DNA of 8,755 bases from an uncultured Ignavibacteria bacterium. GTDB taxonomy: Bacteria; Bacteroidota; Ignavibacteria; SZUA-365. Shown here in pieces: positions 1-7,700 of the stretch. Under the pieces are notes generated by a model that saw only the letters and a program-made list of their open reading frames with translations, had not been told where the DNA came from and made no database searches. The stretch covers positions 1 through 8,755 of the forward strand of contig CAJXSA010000153.1 of the NCBI GenBank assembly GCA_913060595.1, in the 5' to 3' direction. The translations under genes and the position numbers were made by a program. How positions within the stretch are numbered: position 1 is the stretch's first letter; each line of letters starts with the position of its first letter.

Positions 1-2447
1 GCGGACTGCGGCGCGTGAATCTCCGGATTGGGCACGCAGATGGCGTTGATTTCTACAAGGCCCGTGTCCGGGCAGCGGGCATCCCACTCGACCAGCACGG
101 ATGTGTTGTACTCTCCCACGTCCACAGGAGCGAAGCGCAGCGTGAACGTCGTGCTGCCACCCGGTGCCAGCGTCATGGGCAGCGGGGGTTTGTTCTGGAA
201 CTGCAGCGGCGGCAGGATTTTCGTGAAGCGGATATCCGTGATATGTGCGGGGGTGTTCCCCGGGTTGCTCACGGTGACGACCTGTGCGGTGACACGGTTC
301 GCGAAGATGGGACCGACGCGTACGGGACTTTTCGGGTCGAATTCCAGTTCGGTTTCGAGCGCGGTGCCTTTCAGCGTCAGCAGCAGCGTGTCGGTGCAGA
401 GTCCGTAGGGAATGCGATAGACGCCCTCGAAATCACCGGCATCCCACGGCTTGAACTGCAGACGTATGACCTTGCTGCTGTCCTGCAGCAGCACCAGTCC
501 GCGATCCGGTGAACCGAACATGGGGTCGCCTTCGGCGTACTCGATCAATCCGATCGATGCGAAGGTGTTGCCCAGGTTCTGCAGCGTGATCGTCGTGTCC
601 TTGACAGTCCCGACGCAGATCTCACCGAAATCGATAGTGGTCGACGATGCGGTCAGTTTGGAAATCTGTCCGACGCCGTTGAGCGCGATGAACGCGGTGT
701 CGGGACAGGAGGGATTGCCGTTGATGATGCGGTAGACGCCGCGGCGCACTGCGCTGTCCTGCGGGGCGAATACGAACTCGAAATTCTCCGTGCCGTCAAC
801 GACCGTGCCCGGCTTCGGATTGCGAAGGAAGAAGTCGTTGTGTCCGGAGACGAACTCCATTTTGATAAAAGAGGGGTTCCGGTTGCCCGTGGCCGATATC
901 GGCGTGGGGAAAAGCAGCGTATCGCCCACGCAGGTGCCGTAGGATAGCTGCATTTCGTCCATGAAACTCAGGGCGCCGTAATCGCGGGTGCCTTCGAGGC
1001 GCACCTGCCAGGGATTGTGATCCGGATCGTTGCTGCCAATGGCGAGCTGTCCGATGCGTGTGCCGCCGAAATTCGACGGTGCGTTCCAGCGTACTTTCAC
1101 CTCGATGAACTGCCCGGGAGGGAGTGTCAGCGGGAAAATGCCGCTGTTGACGATTTCATATTCCGGCGGGGAGAAGGTCAGGTGGTTCGGATCGATGGTC
1201 AGCGCGCCGTTGCCGCTGTTGCGGAGAATGAAACTGCCCTCGACGGAACGCTCGCAGCTGATGCCGGGGAACGTGACTTCCGTGTCGGAGTTCGAGATGT
1301 CCGATTCGGGCGGCACGCCGTAGAAGCGAATCATCCACCCCGTATTGGCCGCTTTGTCGCCGCCGACGGCAAATCCCGACTGCGCGCTCATCATCTTGAT
1401 GGCGGTCATGGGCGATGTGTCGGGGATGTAGCCGAGAGAATGCTTTTCGTAATTGTACCCGCCGTCGGCGGAGACACCGATGTAGTGCCGGCCTGCGCCG
1501 ATCATGCCGCGCGTGCCGTTGAGGAAATCACCGGCCCAGAGTCCCTGCACGGTCGGCGGCAGGTTGCCCGGGGTCACGTTGACGTATCGGGTGCCGTTCA
1601 GTATGGAACGGTAGGCGAACGGTGTCTGCGCCATCTGCCGCTGCCCGGTGAACACGTGATCGTCGGGCGTCGTCATTTCAATGTCCGTAAAGAACAGATC
1701 CGTCATGCCCGACACGCTGATGGGGTAGATCGGCGTGTAGGCGCCGTTGCTGTATTCGAGGAGCAGGCCGAATTCGCCGCCCATGATGTATTTCCCGTTC
1801 GCCTGATCCACGCTGAGCAGCGCGCCCATGCCGGAGAGGAGGTACTGCTGCGGGACGCTGTTTTCCACCCAGGTCTGACCGCCGTCCGTGGTCGTCCACA
1901 CCTGTGCGGGATGGTCTTCACCCATGTTGATCATGGCCTCGAAGCCGTCGCCTCCGACGATCATGCCGCGGGCTTCGTCCTGCCAGACGATGTCATGAAG
2001 GGTGGGGGGCGTCATGAAGCGGTTCGTGTCCCACGGGAGGTTGAGCTGCACCCATGTGCGTCCGGCATCGAACGTCTTGTACACCATCGCGCTGTCACCG
2101 ACCACGTATGCCAGGCGATTGTCCATCACGTAGGCCGCGCGCCAGACCGTCCAGTCCGGAAGGTCGGGAGTGAAGATCGGTGCCGTGGCCGCCGTCGGCG
2201 TCCAGTGGTCCCACCCGTCTTCGGTGAAGACGACGCCGCTGAAATCGTTGGCGATATCAGGCTGGCAGACGAGAACGCCGAAGCTCCCCTGATGCACGCC
2301 GGAGCTCGCGCTGAACATGTCCATGTCATAGATATACGGCAGTCGTCCGGTAATGGGGTGTTCGACCCAGGTACCGGTCTGTGCGGCGACATCTGCGGAG
2401 AATAGGATGAAAAAGAGTATAGAAATAGGTAAGACGAGGCGTGCCAT
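1..2447 (-). CDS. Secreted YCF48-like beta-propeller plus choice-of-anchor D repeat protein (3' end outside window)
   Basis: An uninterrupted frame of 815 codons runs from ATG at 2447 off the left edge. Residues 1-23 form a signal peptide with a hydrophobic core and an Ala-Ala-Gln end. Residues 24-378 carry recurring Asp-Gly/Asp-Ala-Gly...Trp motifs (near 77-82, 127-132, 188-193, and a weaker one at 328-333) separated by beta-rich Gly-Gly segments. This is the pattern of YCF48/HCF136-like or BNR-type propellers. Four Ig-like repeats of about 105 residues follow (381-489, 490-593, 594-696, 697-804), with choice-of-anchor D signatures such as IDFGEICVG and VSNPGN. The protein is probably exported and surface-bound or released. 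A C-terminal T9SS sorting domain is expected beyond the window but not seen. The start is supported by the signal peptide, a Shine-Dalgarno-like GAGGA and a promoter upstream. The ligand is unknown; in this group propeller-Ig fusions are usually annotated only as T9SS-secreted proteins. Confidence 0.88.
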   Translation of the reverse strand, partial: MARLVLPISILFFILFSADVAAQTGTWVEHPITGRLPYIYDMDMFSASSGVHQGSFGVLVCQPDIANDFSGVVFTEDGWDHWTPTAATAPIFTPDLPDWTVWRAAYVMDNRLAYVVGDSAMVYKTFDAGRTWVQLNLPWDTNRFMTPPTLHDIVWQDEARGMIVGGDGFEAMINMGEDHPAQVWTTTDGGQTWVENSVPQQYLLSGMGALLSVDQANGKYIMGGEFGLLLEYSNGAYTPIYPISVSGMTDLFFTDIEMTTPDDHVFTGQRQMAQTPFAYRSILNGTRYVNVTPGNLPPTVQGLWAGDFLNGTRGMIGAGRHYIGVSADGGYNYEKHSLGYIPDTSPMTAIKMMSAQSGFAVGGDKAANTGWMIRFYGVPPESDISNSDTEVTFPGISCERSVEGSFILRNSGNGALTIDPNHLTFSPPEYEIVNSGIFPLTLPPGQFIEVKVRWNAPSNFGGTRIGQLAIGSNDPDHNPWQVRLEGTRDYGALSFMDEMQLSYGTCVGDTLLFPTPISATGNRNPSFIKMEFVSGHNDFFLRNPKPGTVVDGTENFEFVFAPQDSAVRRGVYRIINGNPSCPDTAFIALNGVGQISKLTASSTTIDFGEICVGTVKDTTITLQNLGNTFASIGLIEYAEGDPMFGSPDRGLVLLQDSSKVIRLQFKPWDAGDFEGVYRIPYGLCTDTLLLTLKGTALETELEFDPKSPVRVGPIFANRVTAQVVTVSNPGNTPAHITDIRFTKILPPLQFQNKPPLPMTLAPGGSTTFTLRFAPVDVGEYNTSVLVEWDARCPDTGLVEINAICVPNPEIHAPQS
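36..1307 (-). repeat. Four tandem choice-of-anchor D (ASH-like) Ig-fold repeats in the left gene
   Basis: Four protein-level repeats of 103-109 residues (residues 381-804), here called a to d. Each has an opening strand followed by a Cys or small residue, then an N-x-G turn (LRNSGN, LQNLGN, VSNPGN; repeat b is divergent here), a central Pro-Gly segment, and a closing strand. Repeat a closes with SNDPDHNP, the usual ending of choice-of-anchor D domains. Repeats b, c and d close with a Cys-x-Asp-Thr motif (at 581, 684 and 792). Cysteines after the first strand are at 398, 506 and 611 and are absent in d. The units are diverged at DNA level, so this is an old protein repeat rather than a recent tandem duplication. 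Confidence 0.8.
1314..2378 (-). other. YCF48/BNR-like beta-propeller region of the left gene
   Basis: Residues 24-378 lie between the signal peptide and the first Ig-like repeat. The visible repeat unit is a beta-rich stretch ending in Asp-Gly/Ala-Gly-x-Thr-Trp or a variant: DGWDHW near 77, DAGRTW near 127, DGGQTW near 188 and DGGYNY near 328. Each is preceded by Gly-rich strands (for example VGGDG near 164 and MGGEFG near 222). This is how YCF48-like and sialidase-type (BNR/Asp-box) blades look. The number of blades cannot be counted safely by eye. I see no basis for assigning catalysis, so a binding or scaffold role is more likely. Confidence 0.7.
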
Positions 2448-2455
2448 ACAACGTT

Positions 2456-2460
2456 TCCTC
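2456..2460 (-). promoter_or_regulatory. Ribosome binding site of the left gene
   Basis: The minus strand reads GAGGA eight bases before the ATG at 2447, a good match to a Shine-Dalgarno core at normal spacing. It supports this ATG as the start, together with the signal peptide that begins there. Confidence 0.65.
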
Positions 2461-2484
2461 GATAGTAGAAATGTGCAACATCGA

Positions 2485-2513
2485 AGTATAGAGAATTCGA
2501 GGTCCTGATTCAA
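2485..2513 (-). promoter_or_regulatory. Sigma-70-like promoter for the left gene
   Basis: On the minus strand a TTGAAT box (2508-2513) is followed by exactly 17 bases and then TATACT (2485-2490), close to the TTGACA/TATAAT consensus at ideal spacing. Transcription would start near 2478, giving a leader of about 30 bases that contains the GAGGA ribosome site. The local sequence is AT-richer than its surroundings. The well-known Bacteroidetes -7 motif (TAnnTTTG) is only partly matched. The call rests on sequence match alone. Confidence 0.55.
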
Positions 2514-2552
2514 TGGAAAACATTACAAGACGAGTGGAAACAGTACTGCGAA

Positions 2553-2590
2553 AACGGCGCCGCCCGGCTCAAAGGAGGGACGGCGCCGTT
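2553..2590 (-). terminator. Rho-independent terminator-like hairpin after the OmpA-family gene
   Basis: Two perfectly complementary 10-base arms, AACGGCGCCG (2553-2562) and CGGCGCCGTT (2581-2590), enclose an 18-base loop. On the minus strand the hairpin begins 36 bases after the stop of the OmpA-family gene, and its 3' side runs into four T residues (GTTTTCGC). The strong GC stem fits an intrinsic terminator, while the short T tract and large loop make it less than ideal. It lies just upstream of the left gene's promoter, consistent with separate transcription units. Confidence 0.6.
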
Positions 2591-2626
2591 GCATACGTAA
2601 GAAATGCGAGACGGTTGCGCGGTGAA

Positions 2627-4654
2627 TTATTCTCCGACCGGCGTCTCGATGATGACCTGCACCATGCGGCAGTAGAAACGGCCTTCGGGTGTGTCGTTCG
2701 GGAAGAGCAGCTGCGTGCTGCCGACGCCGCGTGTCGTCACGTCGACGTTTGTGAGGGTGTTGCCGAAGGCGCGCCGCACGGCGTCCGCACGCTGCTGCGA
2801 CAGCCGCACATTGTACTCGGCGTCACCGACGGCGTCGGTATAGCCGACGATGGACACGCGGGAATTCCCGGTTATGCTCTCGGACACTTCCTCGATGATC
2901 GCGCGGTTGCGCGAGGAGACCGTCGACTTGTCGAAATCGAAAAGGATGAGCTTGGAGCGGTTGATGCGGGTGTCACCGATGCGCTCTTCACGTTTGCGCT
3001 CCAGCGTGAGCGTGTTCATCAGCACCTGGCGCTTGACCTCTTCGTTCTGCGCTTTCCGGTCGCGCACTTTGAGAGAGATCTGCAGCGGATCGCTGGTGCG
3101 CGCGAACACCTCGCCGGTGAAGTCCCAGGTATAATCGGCATCCGGGGCACTGCCCGTGCCGTCCTTGGAGAACAGCGTGCGCTTGTCCTGCATGACGCTG
3201 AGCGACCAGCGATCGACACCGTTGGGGGCGTCCACGGCCGGTTCGATCAGCAGTCCCGCGAGCGACGCATTGTACTCAAGCTCGTCGCGGCGGATGGGAC
3301 CGATGATGGATTCGTCGCTGGAGGTGATCTCCACGCGGCGATTCTCCTCCTGTCCGCGCGCGTCGTCGACCGCGGAGGGATCGACCGGCAGATTGCGGCT
3401 GCGGGTGTTGATGCGCTTTCCGTCGATGCCCCACACATCGGTGAAGTATTTCTTGACGATCTCGGCGCGCTGACGGGAGAGCGCAGTCGCGTTTTTCTCC
3501 GCATCCACATCGGCGTTCGTGCCGGTCAGCGTGATCTTCGCCCGGGGATTGTCTGTCATGCGGCGGCCGATCACGTTGAGCATGTTGCGATAGATTTCCA
3601 GCTCCTGGCCGCGGGCGTCATCCACGGAGAATGCCGCAGCGCCTTCGGACGAAAGGAGGTTCTGTCGCAGCGGTGTCGTCGCGTCGCTTTCGGCGAAGAA
3701 CACGTAGGTGAGCAGCGGATAGCGTTCCACGGTGCGGATTTCTTCCACGGTGATGGACGTCGCAGGCGTGGTACCCCCGTCGACGTCGAGGCCGCTGATA
3801 TTCAGGCTGGCCGCGAGCGGCGGAATCTTCTCAGGCGGGGGCGGAGGAGGCGGCGGCGGCGGTGGGGGAGGCGGTGCTTCCTTGACGGGAGGAAGCATGG
3901 CCCAGCGGATTCCCACGCCGAGATCGAGAGAGGACACCGTCCAGTCGCCCCGTCCGGTGACCTTGGTCAGCGGTAGAGTGTAGGCCAGCGCGGGAGTGAG
4001 AAGAAGGTTGCGCGTCACGGGAATGTCGTATCCCGCGCCCGCCGCAAGGGCGAAGCGCAGGCCGTTCACGTCGTGAATCTCTTCGTCACGGATCATGTGA
4101 TCGCGCGTGCCGTCCGCGAAGCGCACGCCGGCGGGCTGCACGAGCTCCTCCTGCAGCGTGTAATCCTTGCTGAGAGGAAAGGCGAAATCCAGTCCGACGT
4201 TCAGATGCAGCGGCAGCTCCGCATCCGGGAAATACAGGACGCCCGGACGGAAGGACAGGTAGGAAAGCGTGTTGTCAAACGTATGATTGACAATCATGTC
4301 CACCGGGGGACCGCTTTCCTGCGCGACCTTGCCGACATAATAATTATCGCGGTCGAAGGTGCCGGAGTAATCCTGCATTCCGACACGGATGCTCCACATG
4401 AGGGAGGGCGTGAAGGGGATTTCAAGGAGGGCCTCGAAGCGCAGCGACGTCATGTCGCCGTTCTCGAAATCACAGACGCCGCAGACGGCCTCCTGGTCGA
4501 GGGCTTCGTAGTTGCCGCTGTGGAAATTGAACTGGGGGCCGCCATAGACGCCAAAGCGCATGACGTCCCGGTACCCGGGTTCCTTCTCCTGCGCTGCGGC
4601 GTGCCAGAGCGGAAGCAGCAGGAGAAGCGGAAGGATGAGTCTGGATAATTGCAT
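2627..4654 (-). CDS. OmpA-family outer-membrane protein with tandem OmpA-like domains
   Basis: Complete gene of 675 codons. Residues 1-22 are a signal peptide (Leu-rich core, Ala-Ala-Ala-Gln end). Residues 30-255 have alternating beta strands ending in aromatic or hydrophobic residues, typical of a small outer-membrane barrel. Residues 261-274 are fourteen prolines, a rigid linker. Residues 311-444 form a first OmpA-like domain (LSRQRAE near 392, EENRRVEI near 436), 455-555 an Ig-like beta segment, and 568-672 a second OmpA-like domain with FDFDKS, GYTD and LSQQRAD. OmpA domains hold peptidoglycan in the periplasm through an Asp and an Arg 15 residues apart; the second domain has both (Asp607, Arg622), the first has Ala381 and Arg396. 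The protein therefore probably anchors the outer membrane to the cell wall. No Shine-Dalgarno is visible, and the start is chosen from the signal peptide and the absence of any upstream ATG. An exact ortholog cannot be named. Confidence 0.92.
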   Translation of the reverse strand: MQLSRLILPLLLLLPLWHAAAQEKEPGYRDVMRFGVYGGPQFNFHSGNYEALDQEAVCGVCDFENGDMTSLRFEALLEIPFTPSLMWSIRVGMQDYSGTFDRDNYYVGKVAQESGPPVDMIVNHTFDNTLSYLSFRPGVLYFPDAELPLHLNVGLDFAFPLSKDYTLQEELVQPAGVRFADGTRDHMIRDEEIHDVNGLRFALAAGAGYDIPVTRNLLLTPALAYTLPLTKVTGRGDWTVSSLDLGVGIRWAMLPPVKEAPPPPPPPPPPPPPPEKIPPLAASLNISGLDVDGGTTPATSITVEEIRTVERYPLLTYVFFAESDATTPLRQNLLSSEGAAAFSVDDARGQELEIYRNMLNVIGRRMTDNPRAKITLTGTNADVDAEKNATALSRQRAEIVKKYFTDVWGIDGKRINTRSRNLPVDPSAVDDARGQEENRRVEITSSDESIIGPIRRDELEYNASLAGLLIEPAVDAPNGVDRWSLSVMQDKRTLFSKDGTGSAPDADYTWDFTGEVFARTSDPLQISLKVRDRKAQNEEVKRQVLMNTLTLERKREERIGDTRINRSKLILFDFDKSTVSSRNRAIIEEVSESITGNSRVSIVGYTDAVGDAEYNVRLSQQRADAVRRAFGNTLTNVDVTTRGVGSTQLLFPNDTPEGRFYCRMVQVIIETPVGE
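3833..3874 (-). repeat. Poly-proline linker (14 codons) in the OmpA-family gene
   Basis: The plus strand is an almost pure G/GGC/GGA run that encodes fourteen consecutive prolines (residues 261-274) with mixed CCG, CCC, CCT and CCA codons. It separates the barrel-like region from the periplasmic OmpA domains and probably acts as a stiff spacer. Codons are mixed, so slippage is less likely than in a pure microsatellite. Poly-proline of this length is known to need elongation factor P for efficient translation. Confidence 0.85.
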
Positions 4655-4674
4655 ATAACAACCGTGCAGGTTGG

Positions 4675-4700
4675 AAAAAAGGAATGTACAGAAAATTCCT
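4675..4700 (-). terminator. Weak terminator-like hairpin with T tract after the giant repeat gene
   Basis: On the minus strand AGGAAT (4695-4700), a 9-base loop and ATTCCT (4680-4685) form a 6-bp stem followed directly by five more T residues (4675-4679). It lies about 100 bases after the stop of the giant repeat gene and about 20 bases before the start of the OmpA-family gene. The stem is short and AT-rich, so it may be chance; the T tract could instead belong to the AT-rich promoter region of the next gene. Confidence 0.3.
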
Positions 4701-4734
4701 ACAACAGGGGAAATTTCTCCTTTCTTTCGTTCTT

Positions 4735-4755
4735 CCGGTACATGCGGCGTACCGG
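4735..4755 (-). other. GC-rich hairpin 3' of the giant repeat gene
   Basis: Perfect 7-bp arms CCGGTAC (4735-4741) and GTACCGG (4749-4755) around a 7-base loop, starting 43 bases after the giant gene's stop codon. No T tract follows on either strand, so it is not a standard intrinsic terminator. It could stabilise the mRNA 3' end, or aid termination together with the weaker T-tracted hairpin at 4675-4700. Confidence 0.4.
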
Positions 4756-4767
4756 GATGTGCGCCGA

Positions 4768-4799
4768 CCTCTCTCCCGCGAGAGGAGGCGAGCGCTCGC
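4768..4799. repeat. Pair of short palindromes at the end of the giant repeat gene
   Basis: CCTCTC (4768-4773) and GAGAGG (4780-4785) form a small inverted repeat around TCCCGC. A perfect 12-base palindrome GCGAGCGCTCGC (4788-4799) sits next to it and touches the stop codon at 4799-4801. Neither is followed by T residues. Such GC-rich palindromes are often dispersed intergenic repeats, but copy number elsewhere in the genome cannot be seen here. Confidence 0.35.
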
Positions 4800-7700
4800 T
4801 ACTGCATGCGCAGCAGTTTGCGCACCACACTGCGTCCGTGTCCCTCGAGCACGAGGAAGTACACGCCGGGTGCGAGGCCGCTGCCGTCGATGGACAGGTG
4901 GTGCCGGCCGGCACGGACAAAGCCGTCGAGCGGTACCGCGATCGCTCGCCCGTGCTGATCCACGAGCGTCATGCGCATGCGGCCGTCCGCCGAAACCGCG
5001 TAGCGGACTTCCGTGCGTGCGGTGAAGGGATTGGGCGTGTTGCCCTCCATCGACATTTCCACATCGGACTGCAGCAGCCGCGTGCCGTCCGCATCGCAGA
5101 AATCGATGAGCGTGAATCTGCCGTTCGTCGTGCTTTCCACGCGCGCAAGTCCGCCGGTGAAGCGGAAGCCGGGTTCGATGACGAGGTCCGTGCGCAGCGC
5201 GCCGCCGACGAGCACACGGAAGCGCACGAGAGCGAGCGACCCGGTGCCGGACGCGAGACGTCCGCCGGTCGCGGAGAGTGAAAGCACACCCGTGCCGCCG
5301 TCGTACTGCATCTGCGTCTGCAGTCCTTCGGACAGCGTGCCATCGGAAATGACTTCCACCGGGTACAGCATGCTGCGGTCGAAACGCAGGTCACCCTCCC
5401 AGCCGTCGACGCCCAGTCCACTGAGATCTGTCAGCAGTTCAACCGGGATGTCGATGATGTCGTCAACGCGACCTTCGTATGAACCGATGCGCAGCGTGCT
5501 CACGCGCCAGTCGTCGATGCCGGTGCCGCCCATCGGATAGCCGTTCGTGATGCGACAGGGCTGCTCGTATTCCAGCGTCAGCAGTTCGGCGAACGTCCCG
5601 GTTGTTTCCGGCGCGAAGCGCAGGATGACTTCCAGTGTTTCACCAGGCCCGATGTCCGCCGGCAGGGCCGGGATGGTGCTTTCCACCGTGAACGGCGCGG
5701 GCGGCGGTGCGACCGCGGTCACCCGCAGCGGGAAGGGGCGGCGGTTTACAAAAGAGAAACTGCGCGGCTGGGAGACGGTCTGTATGGACACGTCGCCGAA
5801 ATCAAGCGGGGCGGTGGCGGAGAGCCAGGCCATGCGGGCCTCCGCGGTGACCGGAACGTCGAACTGCCTCGTGACGCTTCCGCCCTGCTGTACGATTCGA
5901 AGTTCCGAGGTGTATGTCCTGCTTCCGCCCGGTTCCGGCGTCAGGCGGATGACCACGCGAAGGGAATCGCCGACGGGGATGGTGAGCGGGAACACCGTCG
6001 GTGTGATGATGTCGAAGAAACTGGCATCCCCGCCGTTCATTGCGAGGCTGGTGATGACGGCGTCCTCGTCCTGCAGGTTGCGTATGAAGAGGCTGCTGTC
6101 GGTGGACGTGCAATGCGGGACGACACCGAAATCCAGGTCGCGCGCGGCAAGGCTTTCGATGATGTCCGCCATGACGACGACGCTGCTGTGACCCGCGCAC
6201 GGACCGTCCTGCAGGAAGAGCAGACTGTCGTGGTACGTGCCCCGGATGTCATGATCGAATGTCACGGTGACCGCGAGACTGTCTCCGGGGAAGAGAGTGC
6301 CTGTCGTGGGCTGTACGGTGACACCGTCCGGGAGCTGCACGCTGCTGAAGCGTATCCGGTGCGAACCGGCATTCCTGAGAACGACACCACGTGTGTATGC
6401 TCGTCCGGCAAAGACGGTACCAAAATCCACGACCTGTGTCGGCGGCAGCAGCAGCGTTGTTCGCACGAATCGCAGGGGCACCTGCAGTTCGGGCTGCGCG
6501 CTGTTGTCGCTTTCCACGACGAGCACGGCCTGCTTCGGACCATCCACAGGGGAAGCGGTGGCAGGAACACGGATGGTGAATACACGTTCCTGCGCCGGCT
6601 GCAGAGCTTCCGCGTTCGTGATGGGATTGTCGATGCGGAAACTCGCCGCTTCCGGACCGGTGATGCGCGATGCGGTGAGATTCAGCGGACTGCTGCCGTT
6701 GTTTCGCACGCGGATCTCCATCGTGCGATCCGCGCAGTGTGCGACGGAATCGAAGTCGGCCTGCGCGGGCTCCGCGGTCAGCAGCGCATCGGCGGTGCTG
6801 CCCTCGAGTGTGACGCAGATGGTGTCGCGACAGGGCGCGTCGATGATGATGCAGGCCGTGGCGGACTGGTTGCCCGGCACCGAGGGACTGAACTGTATCG
6901 GGAGATCGGTCATGCCGTTTTCTCCCACGCTTTTCGGGTAGGCACCCCAGGACGCGAAATCCGTTCCCGCGGGGCTGATGCTTACGTCCGCGATGGTCAC
7001 GCCGGGGAGATGCAGGTTGCGGAAGGTGAAGTTCCGCACGCTGCTTGCGCCTACGGCGACACTGGTGAACGTCAGTGGCTGCGGGGTGACGGTGTAGTTC
7101 GGATCGTACAGTGCGCCTCGCAGAACGATGGGCACACGTTCACCGCAGCGGGTGCTGGTGAAGAACAGCGTGTCCACGTACACGCCGGGTGCCTGTGGTG
7201 CGAAGGTGACGCGCACCTGTGTGAGGCGCCCCGCCTGCAGGGCCACGGGCAGACCGGTGGTGACGAGGAAGCCGTTGGCACCTGGCAGTGTGTCGATGAA
7301 GGTCGAGAGCGAACCGGTGTTGGTGACCGTTACCATGCGCGAGACGCCGACTTCACACGGTGCGATGTTGCCGAAGTCGATGCTGGTCTCGGACAGCGTG
7401 AACCCGGAGGAGTCGCGTCGGGCGGTGAGTGGCACACGCAGCAGCGGCGTGCTGCCGTCCGTGGTCTCGATGATGAGGTTGCCGATACGGCTGCCTGTGA
7501 AGTCACCTGATGCACAGATGCTGATGGGCAGCGACCCGCTCGCCGGCAGCGTTAGCGGCAGTGCACCCGGCAGGTTCACGCGAAATCCCGTCGGAGGTTC
7601 GACCCGCACGGCGGTGACGCTGACAGCCTGACCGCCGCTGTTGACGACGGACAGCGAATCGCAGACCTCGGTGAGCGTGCAGGGATCGAGCTGGAATTCC

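Noticed and set aside
1017..2405. Plus-strand open frame of 462 codons
   Set aside because: It lies fully antisense to the propeller-Ig gene, is rich in Arg, His, Ala and Val as expected of the complement of GC-rich coding sequence, and shows no domain, signal peptide or ribosome site.
3833..3874. GGC/GGA run as a microsatellite or a regulatory G-quadruplex
   Set aside because: It is in frame, encodes a proline linker at a domain boundary and uses mixed codons, so a coding explanation is sufficient.
2513..3976. Plus-strand open frame of 487 codons over the OmpA-family gene
   Set aside because: It is antisense to a clearly recognised OmpA-family protein, its protein is Arg/Asp/His-rich low-complexity sequence, and it starts inside the opposite gene's promoter region.
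4649..5281. Plus-strand frame of 210 codons crossing the gap between the giant and OmpA-family genes
   Set aside because: Most of it is antisense to the cohesin-like and sorting-domain coding sequence, there is no ribosome site, and the protein has no recognisable features.
6113..7510. Plus-strand open frame of 465 codons over the giant repeat gene
   Set aside because: A shadow of the Ig-repeat coding frame; composition is that of complement sequence and no motif is recognisable.
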